Positions 1-5,371 of a stretch of DNA of 7,856 nt are shown piece by piece. The position numbers and the translations under genes were made by a program. Origin of the DNA: Candidatus Parcubacteria bacterium (GTDB lineage Bacteria > Patescibacteriota > Minisyncoccia > Phycocordibacterales > PALSA-1337); assembly GCA_023264475.1 (NCBI GenBank), contig JAHFMA010000024.1, positions 1 to 7,856 of the forward strand, read 5' to 3'. Below the pieces are notes generated by a model that was given only the letters and a program-made list of their open reading frames with translations, searched no databases and had not been told where the DNA came from. How positions within the stretch are numbered: position 1 is the stretch's first letter; the number at the start of each line of letters is the position of its first letter.

Positions 1-116
1 GGATTCGGTAGCTCAGGCGCCTGTACTTCATGACCGCGTTTTTCGAGCTCTTTCTTGAGCCATGGGAAGAAATTAGTATGTGCGCTCCCCTCAAAGCCGT
101 GGATGAGCACGAAGCG
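1..116 (-). other. RBBP9/YdeN-like alpha/beta hydrolase segment inside LeuRS
   Basis: Residues 254-291 of the LeuRS frame. A beta strand (RFVLIHG) is followed by a GFEGS turn, an [13 protein letters not shown] helix and a second strand ending in PNP. This is the order of strand 1, oxyanion-loop HG, helix A and strand 2 in RBBP9/YdeN proteins, where an HG-x-NW-FPWLKK-type pattern and a P(D/N)P motif are typical. The nucleophile (GxSxG), acidic residue and histidine would lie beyond the left edge, so catalytic competence cannot be judged. A chimeric assembly is possible, but no frame break or stop occurs at the junction. Confidence 0.75.
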
Positions 117-875
117 CTGTTTGGCACCTTTCAGCGACAAGGAAAAACCGATCAGCGCACCCTCTGAGCGGCCGATCCAATTGCGCTGGGATTCTTTGAT
201 AGCTTCGGGCCAGGCTAGGAGAGGCTTGCCAGCGCTGTCTTTGGCATCTAGATCAGTCAGCAATCGTTCGGCGTAGTCGGTGATGCGCAGGACCCACTGG
301 CGCATCGGCTTCTTCTCGACGAGAGTACCACAGCGCTCGCAGCGCCCGTCCTCGACGTCCTCATTGGCGAGCACGGTCTTGTCGGTCGGGCACCAGTTGA
401 CGGGCTCATTGGATTCGAAGGCCAGGCCTTTCTTCCAAAGCTGCAAGAATATCCACTGCGTCCACTTGTAGAATTTTGGGTCGGTCGTATTAACCTCGCG
501 CGACCAGTCATAATCGAAGCCGAGGAGCTCAAGCTGTTCCTTGTAGCGGGCGACGTTCTTGGCGACGGAATCAGCTGGATTGGTCTTGGTCTTGATGGCG
601 TAGTTCTCTGCAGGAAGGCCGAAGGCGTCGAAACCCATGGGGTGCAGGACATTCATGCCCTGCATGCGTTTCATGCGCGAGACAATGTCGGTCGCAATAT
701 AGCCCTTGGGGTGGCCGACATGTAGGCCTTCGCCGCTCGGGTATGGGAACATGTCCAAGGCGTAGAACTTGTCCTTCTTGATGTCCTCCTTGGAGCGATA
801 GATCTTGGATGAGGCCCACTTCTTTTGCCATTTCTTCTCGATCTTGGCTGGGTCGTAAGCAGAGCGCTTTTTCAT
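1..875 (-). CDS. leuS: Leucyl-tRNA synthetase, N-terminal part, running into an alpha/beta-hydrolase-like segment (partial, off left edge)
   Basis: Class I aminoacyl-tRNA synthetase that charges tRNA-Leu in the cytoplasm. 291 codons are visible with no stop before the left edge. ATG at 875 gives the usual short LeuRS N-terminus. Residues 41-60 carry the [13 protein letters not shown] signature with the HIGH-type ATP motif HVGH at 52-55. [13 protein letters not shown] follows at 81-93, [10 protein letters not shown] at 137-146, and a Cys cluster of the ZN-1 insert at C162, C179 and C182. [10 protein letters not shown] at 231-240 is where the CP1 editing domain normally begins. From about residue 253 the protein stops looking like LeuRS and reads [11 protein letters not shown], then [14 protein letters not shown] and PELPNP, the pattern I know from the start of RBBP9/YdeN serine hydrolases. 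It lies 7 bp downstream of ychF. No Shine-Dalgarno site is seen; a TATAAT lies 6 bases upstream of ATG. The LeuRS call is very secure; the hydrolase call is by remembered family pattern. Confidence 0.95.
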   Translation of the reverse strand, partial: MKKRSAYDPAKIEKKWQKKWASSKIYRSKEDIKKDKFYALDMFPYPSGEGLHVGHPKGYIATDIVSRMKRMQGMNVLHPMGFDAFGLPAENYAIKTKTNPADSVAKNVARYKEQLELLGFDYDWSREVNTTDPKFYKWTQWIFLQLWKKGLAFESNEPVNWCPTDKTVLANEDVEDGRCERCGTLVEKKPMRQWVLRITDYAERLLTDLDAKDSAGKPLLAWPEAIKESQRNWIGRSEGALIGFSLSLKGAKQRFVLIHGFEGSAHTNFFPWLKKELEKRGHEVQAPELPN

Positions 876-881
876 GCGTCT

Positions 882-887
882 ATTATA
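882..887 (-). promoter_or_regulatory. TATAAT box overlapping the ychF stop, possible leaderless leuS promoter
   Basis: On the minus strand the hexamer TATAAT ends 6 bases before the leuS ATG and includes the ychF stop codon TAA, which is followed in frame by TAG. No purine-rich ribosome site is present between it and the ATG. If used as a -10 box, transcription would start at or next to the ATG. No good -35 is visible, and leuS could equally be read only from the upstream ychF transcript. Confidence 0.4.
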
Positions 888-1980
888 TCTTAAACTCGAT
901 GACATCCCCATCCTTCACGATATATTCCTTGCCTTCGGTGCGGAGCAATCCCTGCTCGCGGGCGGCGGCATATGAGCCGGCGGCAAGGAGCTTGTCCCAC
1001 TCGATGACCTCGGCACGCACGAATTTGTCTTTGAAATCACCATGGATAGCTGTGCCGGCCATCGGCGCGGTCCAACCTTGCTGAATCGTCCAGCCGCGCG
1101 TCTCGTCCTCGCCGGTCGTGAAATAGGTCATGAGGTCGAGCATTTTGTAGCTGGACCGGATGAGATCGTCGATACCGTCGTCCTTGGCGCCCATGCCTTC
1201 GCGCATCTCCTTCTTCTCGGCATCATTCATGTCCTTGAGATCATGCTCGAAGCCGGCGTCTACAGCGACCCAAGTGGCGCCGTGTTCTTTCATGAAGGCC
1301 ATGAGCGCCTCCCAGCGGGCATCCTTAGTCTCATCTAGATTGACGCCGCCGGACTTCTTGTTCAAGACATAGAGGATCTTCTTGGAAGTGAGGAGCTGCA
1401 TCTGCTTGAGCATCGGCGCCTCATATTCGTCGGGCGTCACCGTGGAGGCCAACTTCCCCGCTTCTAGAGCGACCTTCACGCGTTCGAGCACGCCGGCTTC
1501 GATCCTGGCCTCCTTCTTGCCGGCTTTGACTTCTTTGCCGAGGTTGCCGAGACGCTTGGTGACGGTCTCGGTATCAGCCAGGATGAGCTCGAGATTGATG
1601 ACTTCGATGTCCTTGACGGGGTCGATCTTGTTATTGACGTGGATGATGTCGGCGTCCTCGAAGATGCGCACGACTTCGGCGATGGCGTCAGTCTCGCGGA
1701 TATTAGCCAAGAATTTGTTGCCGAGGCCCTGGCCCTCGGAGGCGCCTTTGACTAGGCCGGCGATGTCCACGAATTCGACGGCGGCCGGCACGGTCTTGGC
1801 GGAATGAGAGAACTCGGAGAGCTTCCAGAGGCGAGGCTCAGGCACTGCCACCACGCCGACCGACGGGTCGATAGTGGCGAAAGGATAGTTAGCGACTAGC
1901 ACGCTCTTCTTGGTGAGGGCGTTGAAGAGGGTCGATTTGCCGACGTTCGGTAGGCCGACGATGCCGATAGAGAGGGACAT
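883..1980 (-). CDS. ychF: Ribosome-binding ATPase YchF (Obg-family P-loop NTPase)
   Basis: 365 residues, full length for the family. YchF is an ATP-preferring TRAFAC NTPase that associates with ribosomes and is implicated in translation and stress control. P-loop GLPNVGKST lies at residues 9-17. The G3 motif is [10 protein letters not shown] at 72-81, with Leu in place of the catalytic Gln typical of HAS-NTPases. [10 protein letters not shown] follows at 82-91. The C-terminal TGS-like domain covers roughly 281-365, with [33 protein letters not shown] and the terminal [13 protein letters not shown]. At the base-specificity position the sequence is NKKS (207-210) rather than the usual NxxE. ATG at 1980 is chosen over an upstream in-frame TTG at 2016 because family alignments start with [12 protein letters not shown] and a GAGG lies 3 bases upstream. 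It lies between zwf and leuS on the same strand. Confidence 0.97.
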   Translation of the reverse strand: MSLSIGIVGLPNVGKSTLFNALTKKSVLVANYPFATIDPSVGVVAVPEPRLWKLSEFSHSAKTVPAAVEFVDIAGLVKGASEGQGLGNKFLANIRETDAIAEVVRIFEDADIIHVNNKIDPVKDIEVINLELILADTETVTKRLGNLGKEVKAGKKEARIEAGVLERVKVALEAGKLASTVTPDEYEAPMLKQMQLLTSKKILYVLNKKSGGVNLDETKDARWEALMAFMKEHGATWVAVDAGFEHDLKDMNDAEKKEMREGMGAKDDGIDDLIRSSYKMLDLMTYFTTGEDETRGWTIQQGWTAPMAGTAIHGDFKDKFVRAEVIEWDKLLAAGSYAAAREQGLLRTEGKEYIVKDGDVIEFKI

Positions 1981-1997
1981 GCGCCTCACATTAGCGC

Positions 1998-2031
1998 AAA
2001 AAAGCGCCGCCGACAAATACGGAGCGCGCGG
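1998..2031 (-). terminator. Weak possible terminator between zwf and ychF
   Basis: Minus-strand reading immediately after the zwf stop gives a GC-rich imperfect inverted repeat (GCGCGC...GGCGGCGC, with mismatch and bulge) followed by six U. The stem is poor, so it may be only a pause or attenuator, and ychF may still be read from zwf. Confidence 0.3.
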
Positions 2032-3411
2032 CTAGCGGATCTCCCTAGCTCCTTTGGGATAGATCACGAGCGGCAATTTCTTCCAGCTCTTGGTGACAGC
2101 CTCGATGAACTTCCAGGAAGCCATGATCTCCTCAGTCGAAGCGAAGAGGGTCTGGTCGCCGATGAAAGCATCGTGGATCAAGCGCTCATAGTCGTTGGGC
2201 ATGGCGTGCCACTCGGCCGCCGGCACATCGGAGTACTTGAATTTGAGGGTCTTGGGCTCGGTCTTGAACTCATAGCCTGGCGTTTTGACGAAGAATTTGA
2301 TCTTGATGCCCTCGTCCGGCTGGATGCGGAAGGTCAGGATGTTGCGCTTGTCGTCGTCCTTGCCGCCCTTGAAGTAGACGTCGATCTCGGTCTTGGATTC
2401 GGCGAGCGCCTTGCCGGACTCTAGATAGAATGGCACGCCCTTCCAGCGCGAGGAGCTGACGAATGCCTTGAGGCGGAAGTAAGTCTCGGTCTCAGAGCCT
2501 GGCGCGACGCCCGGTTCGGCCGCATAGCCGCCGTATTGCCCGCGAGTATTACAGCCTTTGCCAGCAGAGCCGAAGGCCGGTCTGAGGCGTCCTAGCACCT
2601 TGGCGCGCGCGGCGCGGATATCTTCGGCCGAGAATGAATCCGGGCGATTCATGGCCACGGCGGCGAGCATCATGAGCATGTGGTTCTGTCCGACGTCTTT
2701 GAGAGCGCCTACGGAATCATATGAATCCCCGCGATCGGTCACGTCGCTCGTCTCGAGGAGCTTCACGTGCACCTTGTCGATGGATTGACGGTCCCAGGTG
2801 GGTTCGAAGAGCTGGTTGGCGAACCGGAAAGCGATGATGTTCTGGAGAGCTTCCTTGGCTAGATAGTGGTCGATGCGGAAGATCTGCTTCTCGTCGAAGA
2901 GCTTGCCGATGAGCTTGTCGAGCGCGCGGGCTGTGGCGAGATCGCGCCCGAAGGGCTTCTCGATGAGGACGCGCGTCCAGCCGGTCTCGTCGGCGCATGG
3001 CTCGGCCAGCTTGGAAGCCTCTAGATTCTCGAGGATGCCTTCATAGAGCGAAGGAGGCACGGAGAGATGGAAGAGCTTGTTGGAACATTGGCCCCAGCGG
3101 CGGTCGACCTCGGCGATGCGCTCGGCCAGCCGGGCATAGCCCGCGCGGTCGTCGAACATTCCCTGTTCGTAGGACATATGATCCAAGAAGTGCTTGATGT
3201 CCTCTTCTTTGAATTCGCCGGGCTTCACATTCATGCGATCTCTGATGAGCTCGCGGAACTCTTCTCTGGTGAAGGAGCGGCGCGAGAAGCCAATCACTGC
3301 GAAGCGCTGCGGCAGGAGCTTCTTGGCATAGAGGCTGAGAAGGGCCGGAATGAGCTTCTTGGCTGCCAAGTCGCCGGTCACGCCGAAGATGACGAAGATG
3401 GTCGGATGCAT
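2032..3411 (-). CDS. zwf: Glucose-6-phosphate 1-dehydrogenase
   Basis: 459 residues, slightly shorter than the roughly 480-500 common in bacteria. It oxidises glucose 6-phosphate to 6-phosphogluconolactone with NADP+, feeding the oxidative pentose phosphate pathway and supplying NADPH. The Rossmann motif GVTGDLAAKKLIPALL lies at 10-25. EKPFGRD is at 151-157. The family signature RIDHYLAKE is at 179-187, with D181 and H182. The second active-site His lies in GALKDVGQNHM (H244), corresponding to the catalytic His/Asp pair known from Leuconostoc G6PD. The ATG lies one base after the TGA of the 63-codon membrane gene, which suggests translational coupling. It is followed by ychF after 51 bp. Oxidative pentose phosphate enzymes are patchily distributed in Patescibacteria, so its presence says something about NADPH supply in this host. 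Confidence 0.96.
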   Translation of the reverse strand: MHPTIFVIFGVTGDLAAKKLIPALLSLYAKKLLPQRFAVIGFSRRSFTREEFRELIRDRMNVKPGEFKEEDIKHFLDHMSYEQGMFDDRAGYARLAERIAEVDRRWGQCSNKLFHLSVPPSLYEGILENLEASKLAEPCADETGWTRVLIEKPFGRDLATARALDKLIGKLFDEKQIFRIDHYLAKEALQNIIAFRFANQLFEPTWDRQSIDKVHVKLLETSDVTDRGDSYDSVGALKDVGQNHMLMMLAAVAMNRPDSFSAEDIRAARAKVLGRLRPAFGSAGKGCNTRGQYGGYAAEPGVAPGSETETYFRLKAFVSSSRWKGVPFYLESGKALAESKTEIDVYFKGGKDDDKRNILTFRIQPDEGIKIKFFVKTPGYEFKTEPKTLKFKYSDVPAAEWHAMPNDYERLIHDAFIGDQTLFASTEEIMASWKFIEAVTKSWKKLPLVIYPKGAREIR

Positions 3412-3412
3412 A

Positions 3413-3604
3413 TCAGAAATCCTCGCCCCACTCGACCCAGAGCGGATATATCGTGCCGGCGACCCAGACGCAAGGCAGGACGAAGATAGCCAAGAGGACC
3501 CAGAACACGAATTTGAGGACGGTCGGAATGACCGAGAGGACGCTCATGAGAAGCTCGCCGACGAGCTTCATGATCCCTACGAATGCGTTCTCGAATTCTT
3601 CCAT
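3413..3604 (-). CDS. Small two-helix membrane protein upstream of zwf
   Basis: 63 residues. An acidic N-terminus (MEEFENA) leads to hydrophobic stretches at about 8-28 and 32-53, and an aromatic, acidic tail (PLWVEWGEDF). This suggests one or two membrane helices with an amphipathic N-terminal part. I do not recognise the family. It ends one base before the zwf start, so the two are probably translated together. No Shine-Dalgarno site is visible; TATCAT lies 7 bases before the ATG. The tRNA-Val gene ends 30 bp upstream, so it may be read through from the tRNA promoter. It could be a neutral small protein or help place the pathway at the membrane; the sequence does not say. Confidence 0.7.
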   Translation of the reverse strand: MEEFENAFVGIMKLVGELLMSVLSVIPTVLKFVFWVLLAIFVLPCVWVAGTIYPLWVEWGEDF

Positions 3605-3633
3605 GGCGATAATGATAGCAGATTTCTCTGTTG

Positions 3634-3707
3634 TGCACCCTGCAGGGCTCGAACCTGCGGCCTCACCCGTGTGAAGGGTGCGCTCTAGCCAACTGAGCTA
3701 AGGGTGC
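3634..3707 (-). tRNA. tRNA-Val(CAC)
   Basis: 74 nt cloverleaf. Acceptor GCACCCT pairs with AGGGTGC, D stem GCTC/GAGC, anticodon stem CACCC/GGGTG with loop TTCACAC (anticodon CAC, reading GUG), T stem GCAGG/CCTGC with loop TTCGAGC, discriminator A. The 3' CCA is not encoded. It follows tRNA-Pro(GGG) on the same strand after a 23-base spacer. Confidence 0.95.
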
Positions 3708-3730
3708 GGGTGATTTGTCTGGGATTTCTT

Positions 3731-3804
3731 TGGTCGGGCTGCCGGGAATCGAACCCGGACCGCATCCACCCCATGGATGTATACTACCACTATACTACAG
3801 CCCG
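3731..3804 (-). tRNA. tRNA-Pro(GGG) with encoded CCA
   Basis: Acceptor CGGGCTG/CAGCCCG, anticodon stem CATCC/GGATG with loop ATGGGGT (anticodon GGG, reading CCC/CCU), T stem CCGGG/CCCGG, discriminator A followed by CCA in the DNA. The C1-G72 pair and A73 match known bacterial proline identity. The D-arm region is nearly identical to that of tRNA-Pro(CGG) at 4001. It is the only tRNA in the window with an encoded CCA. Confidence 0.94.
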
Positions 3805-3835
3805 GCATGCTCCCGCTTCTGTCGCGGCAGACCAC

Positions 3836-3864
3836 AGCTTAAGGCATTTTTGAATTTTCCTCAA
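3836..3864 (-). promoter_or_regulatory. Candidate promoter for the tRNA-Pro(GGG)/tRNA-Val(CAC) unit
   Basis: Minus-strand TTGAGG (3859-3864), a 17-bp spacer, then TAAGCT (3836-3841). The -35 is fair and the -10 weak. It lies about 30 bp upstream of tRNA-Pro(GGG) and overlaps the divergent promoter for tRNA-Ala(GGC). Confidence 0.4.
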
Positions 3865-3877
3865 CTTGTGTTAGATT
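3850..3877 (+). promoter_or_regulatory. Candidate promoter for the plus-strand tRNA operon
   Basis: TTGAAT (3850-3855), a 16-bp spacer, then TAGATT (3872-3877), each matching consensus at four of six positions. The predicted start near 3884 is about 22 bases before tRNA-Ala(GGC). It overlaps the opposite-strand candidate promoter, so the two tRNA units may compete for polymerase. Confidence 0.5.
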
Positions 3878-3905
3878 ATGGTGCACCAGAATGTTGTAGC
3901 TTTGC

Positions 3906-3978
3906 GGGCCGTTAGCTCATCTGGTAGAGCGCACCCATGGCATGGGTGAGGTGACCGGTTCGAGTCCGGTACGGTCCA
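3906..3978 (+). tRNA. tRNA-Ala(GGC)
   Basis: 73 nt cloverleaf. Acceptor GGGCCGT/ACGGTCC includes the G3-U70 alanine identity pair. D stem GCTC/GAGC, anticodon stem CACCC/GGGTG with loop ATGGCAT (anticodon GGC, reading GCC/GCU), T stem ACCGG/CCGGT, discriminator A. CCA is not encoded. First gene of a three-tRNA plus-strand operon. Confidence 0.96.
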
Positions 3979-3979
3979 C

Positions 3980-3997
3980 TCGACTTCTATGAGTCGA
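3980..3997 (+). repeat. Spacer hairpin between tRNA-Ala(GGC) and tRNA-Pro(CGG)
   Basis: TCGACT, loop TCTATG, AGTCGA: a perfect 6-bp stem that nearly fills the 22-base spacer. It has no U tract, so it is not a terminator. It may keep the two cloverleaves apart or guide processing of the precursor. Confidence 0.5.
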
Positions 3998-4000
3998 AAT

Positions 4001-4071
4001 CGGGGCGTAGTATAGTGGTAGTATACACGCTTCGGGTGCGTGAGGTCCGAGTTCGATTCTCGGCGCCCCGA
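4001..4071 (+). tRNA. tRNA-Pro(CGG)
   Basis: 71 nt. Acceptor CGGGGCG/CGCCCCG, anticodon stem CACGC/GCGTG with loop TTCGGGT (anticodon CGG, reading CCG), T stem CCGAG/CTCGG, discriminator A with C1-G72. CCA is not encoded. It shares the D-arm stretch TAGTATAGTGGTAGTATACA with tRNA-Pro(GGG). Confidence 0.95.
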
Positions 4072-4084
4072 CATGATATAGAGC

Positions 4085-4107
4085 GCCGCCCTTCACCCGA
4101 TGGCGGC
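4085..4107 (+). repeat. Spacer hairpin between tRNA-Pro(CGG) and tRNA-Ala(CGC)
   Basis: GCCGCC (4085-4090) pairs with GGCGGC (4102-4107) across an 11-base loop, in the 40-base spacer. No U tract follows. It is the second spacer hairpin in this operon. Confidence 0.45.
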
Positions 4108-4111
4108 TAGC

Positions 4112-4182
4112 GGGCCTATGGTCTAGTGGCATGACGCGGCATTCGCATTGCCGAGACCCGAGTTCGATTCTCGGTAGGTCCA
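4112..4182 (+). tRNA. tRNA-Ala(CGC)
   Basis: 71 nt. Acceptor GGGCCTA/TAGGTCC with the G3-U70 pair, a short D stem (GTC/GAC), anticodon stem CGGCA/TGCCG with loop TTCGCAT (anticodon CGC, reading GCG), T stem CCGAG/CTCGG, discriminator A. CCA is not encoded. Last gene of the plus-strand operon, 30 bases before a terminator-like hairpin. Confidence 0.93.
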
Positions 4183-4204
4183 CAGAATCTAGGAGAGCGT
4201 CGAC

Positions 4205-4233
4205 AAAAATAAGGCCTTTCGGCCTTTATTCTT
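4205..4233. terminator. Bidirectional terminator between tRNA operon and Cys-rich peptide gene
   Basis: AAGGCC/GGCCTT stem with a four-base loop. On the minus strand it reads GGCC-GAAA-GGCC followed by TTATTTTTG, a good intrinsic terminator for the small gene ending at 4258. On the plus strand it is followed by TTTATTCTT, adequate for the tRNA operon. The two units converge here. Confidence 0.8.
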
Positions 4234-4257
4234 GTGAGCGAGAGCTTAGTGCCCTAG

Positions 4258-4347
4258 CTACTTGGACTCTTTGCACCCGCAGCTGCATGAGCCGTCCTCG
4301 TTCTTGTGCTCGTGCTTGCAGGTTTCGCAGACTTTGACATCAGCCAT
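4258..4347 (-). CDS. Cys/His-rich mini-protein (29 residues; 34 if the upstream ATG is used)
   Basis: The protein has C7-x2-C10, H12 and H14, then C21, C23 and C25 in an acidic and lysine-rich background (VCETCKHEH...CSCGC). This spacing suggests one bound zinc or another metal. I do not recognise a named family. An in-frame ATG at 4362 would add MKITT; neither start has a Shine-Dalgarno site. The frame is open further upstream, but that stretch runs into the neighbour's terminator hairpin and is unlikely to be coding. The gene is bracketed by its own extended -10 box (TGGTATGAT at 4390-4398) and a strong terminator just after the stop, which argues that it is a real transcription unit. Confidence 0.7.
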   Translation of the reverse strand: MADVKVCETCKHEHKNEDGSCSCGCKESK

Positions 4348-4389
4348 AGTGGTAATCTTCATTATTGCTGATAAGGTCGACCTAGCATC

Positions 4390-4398
4390 ATCATACCA
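4390..4398 (-). promoter_or_regulatory. Extended -10 promoter of the Cys-rich mini-protein
   Basis: Minus-strand TGGTATGAT matches the TGn extended -10 pattern with TATGAT five of six. It lies 27 bases before the ATG at 4362. No convincing -35 is seen, as is tolerable for extended -10 promoters. Confidence 0.5.
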
Positions 4399-4422
4399 TA
4401 TGCATGCCGTGGCGTTTTTCAT

Positions 4423-4451
4423 AAAAAAGCCGCTCATTTGCATGAGCGGCT
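4423..4451 (-). terminator. Intrinsic terminator of the PEP-CTERM gene
   Basis: On the minus strand AGCCGCTCAT, loop GCAA, ATGAGCGGCT: a perfect 10-bp stem followed by TTTTTT. It starts about 18 bases after the stop codon at 4470. Confidence 0.92.
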
Positions 4452-4469
4452 GTGTGACTGAATGAAGCT

Positions 4470-5222
4470 TCAAGCTGAAGCAGCTTGCTTACGACGGCGG
4501 ATCAAAACAATCCCGACGAGCGCGACTGCCCCGATGATCCCATAGGTTGAGGGTTCTGGCACTGGTGCGAAACCGGTGCCTCCGTCTCCTACTATGACAC
4601 GTATCGTGGTCGAGGCTATCGGAGAGCCAAGATGGCCTAGCGCGTCAACTCCTTGATAGGCATCGAGCCTGAAGTCATAGGTACCCGCGACGTTCGGATC
4701 GCCACCAAAATAAGAGAACATAATGTTCTGAGAATTCTGGACGACTGTGTAATCTGATGTGGGCAACGGCGGTTCGACTCCAGCTCCTGCGGCTGTGTCT
4801 CCATAACCGAAGGAATTGTCGCCCCAATACGTTATTGGATTCACCGTGTGCCAATTATCGGCCGCCGTTGGGTCGGTGTCGAACGACAGGCGATATACAC
4901 CCACGAAGACACTGGGGGTATGGACTGTGTCCGGCGTGGTTGTGATCGAGAAATCCCAATTCCACAATGCCTTGGTCGGACTGCCCGGTGCCGTGCCGAT
5001 CGCGAATGTATAGACGTTACCTACGCTCCAGGGTGTGGCGCCGGTCGTTCGGTCCTTGGCTCGGAGAGCGAGCTGAAGGGTTCCGTTCGATGCGGTGCTC
5101 CAGCCGTTGGAGTTGTTGCCATTTCCGTAGATTGCAGTGATGTTGTTTGACAGCTGTGCGCTAGCGGATATGGCGAGGAAGGCGGCGATGGTAGCCGCCG
5201 TGATGCGTATGGTCTTTTTCAA
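4470..5222 (-). CDS. PEP-CTERM sorting-signal surface/secreted protein
   Basis: 250 residues. Residues 1-22 form a Sec signal peptide (K2, K3, R6, a hydrophobic core, then ASA-Q as the likely cleavage point). The middle, about 23-218, is rich in Gly, Asn, Thr, Ser and aromatic residues with alternating strand patterns, suggesting a beta-sandwich exported domain of unknown fold. The C-terminus is a textbook PEP-CTERM tail: VPEPSTYG at 221-228, a hydrophobic helix to 241, then RRRK at 242-245. In other bacteria this tail is recognised by an exosortase and linked to extracellular polymer. No exosortase is in the window. The start is TTG at 5222: no ATG is available nearby, and a perfect AAGGAG lies 5 bases upstream. 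It has its own promoter, a palindrome near the predicted start site and a strong terminator, so it is a monocistronic and possibly regulated unit. Confidence 0.9.
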   Translation of the reverse strand: MKKTIRITAATIAAFLAISASAQLSNNITAIYGNGNNSNGWSTASNGTLQLALRAKDRTTGATPWSVGNVYTFAIGTAPGSPTKALWNWDFSITTTPDTVHTPSVFVGVYRLSFDTDPTAADNWHTVNPITYWGDNSFGYGDTAAGAGVEPPLPTSDYTVVQNSQNIMFSYFGGDPNVAGTYDFRLDAYQGVDALGHLGSPIASTTIRVIVGDGGTGFAPVPEPSTYGIIGAVALVGIVLIRRRKQAASA

Positions 5223-5227
5223 TGATG

Positions 5228-5233
5228 CTCCTT
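5228..5233 (-). promoter_or_regulatory. Shine-Dalgarno site fixing a TTG start
   Basis: AAGGAG on the minus strand, 5 bases before TTG at 5222. It is the strongest ribosome site in the window and supports TTG initiation for the PEP-CTERM gene. Confidence 0.85.
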
Positions 5234-5247
5234 ATGTTTGTTGTTTT

Positions 5248-5264
5248 TCGAACAAGTTGTTCGA
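5248..5264 (-). promoter_or_regulatory. 17-bp perfect palindrome at the PEP-CTERM transcript start (candidate operator)
   Basis: TCGAACAA-g-TTGTTCGA, two 8-bp arms around one base. It lies just downstream of the predicted -10 box (5275-5280), so it would cover about +4 to +20. That position suits a dimeric repressor. In RNA it could also form a 6-bp hairpin ahead of the ribosome site. No regulator gene is present here. Confidence 0.6.
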
Positions 5265-5274
5265 TCCTGCCCAG

Positions 5275-5303
5275 AAGCTATCACATTACTATGTAAATGT
5301 CAA
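5275..5303 (-). promoter_or_regulatory. Promoter of the PEP-CTERM gene
   Basis: Perfect -35 TTGACA (5298-5303), a 17-bp spacer and a weak -10 TAGCTT (5275-5280). Predicted start near 5268, leaving a leader of about 45 nt that holds the palindrome and the AAGGAG. A strong -35 with a poor -10 is common at regulated promoters. Confidence 0.65.
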
Positions 5304-5346
5304 TACAGTCTTCCGGCCTTATAGCAGGTTATATTGAAAATAAGCC

Positions 5347-5352
5347 TATAAT
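5347..5352 (+). promoter_or_regulatory. Possible -10 box for tRNA-Ala(TGC)
   Basis: TATAAT on the plus strand, without a clear -35. Transcription from here would begin near 5359 and include the tRNA-like hairpin relic before tRNA-Ala(TGC). Confidence 0.4.
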
Positions 5353-5371
5353 CCTGTATCCTCTCCTCCAC

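Noticed and set aside
1382..1807. Long open frame on the plus strand opposite ychF (141 codons)
   Set aside because: It is the antisense shadow of a clearly conserved gene; its composition has no domain features and no ribosome site. The same applies to plus-strand frames opposite zwf, ddl and the PEP-CTERM gene.
1981..2016. Upstream TTG start for ychF at 2016
   Set aside because: It would add residues absent in the family; [12 protein letters not shown] at 1980 is the standard N-terminus and has GAGG just upstream.
4258..4473. 71-codon version of the Cys-rich gene starting at 4473
   Set aside because: Its N-terminal half is a translation of the PEP-CTERM terminator hairpin and the promoter; the conserved-looking part starts only at 4362 or 4347.
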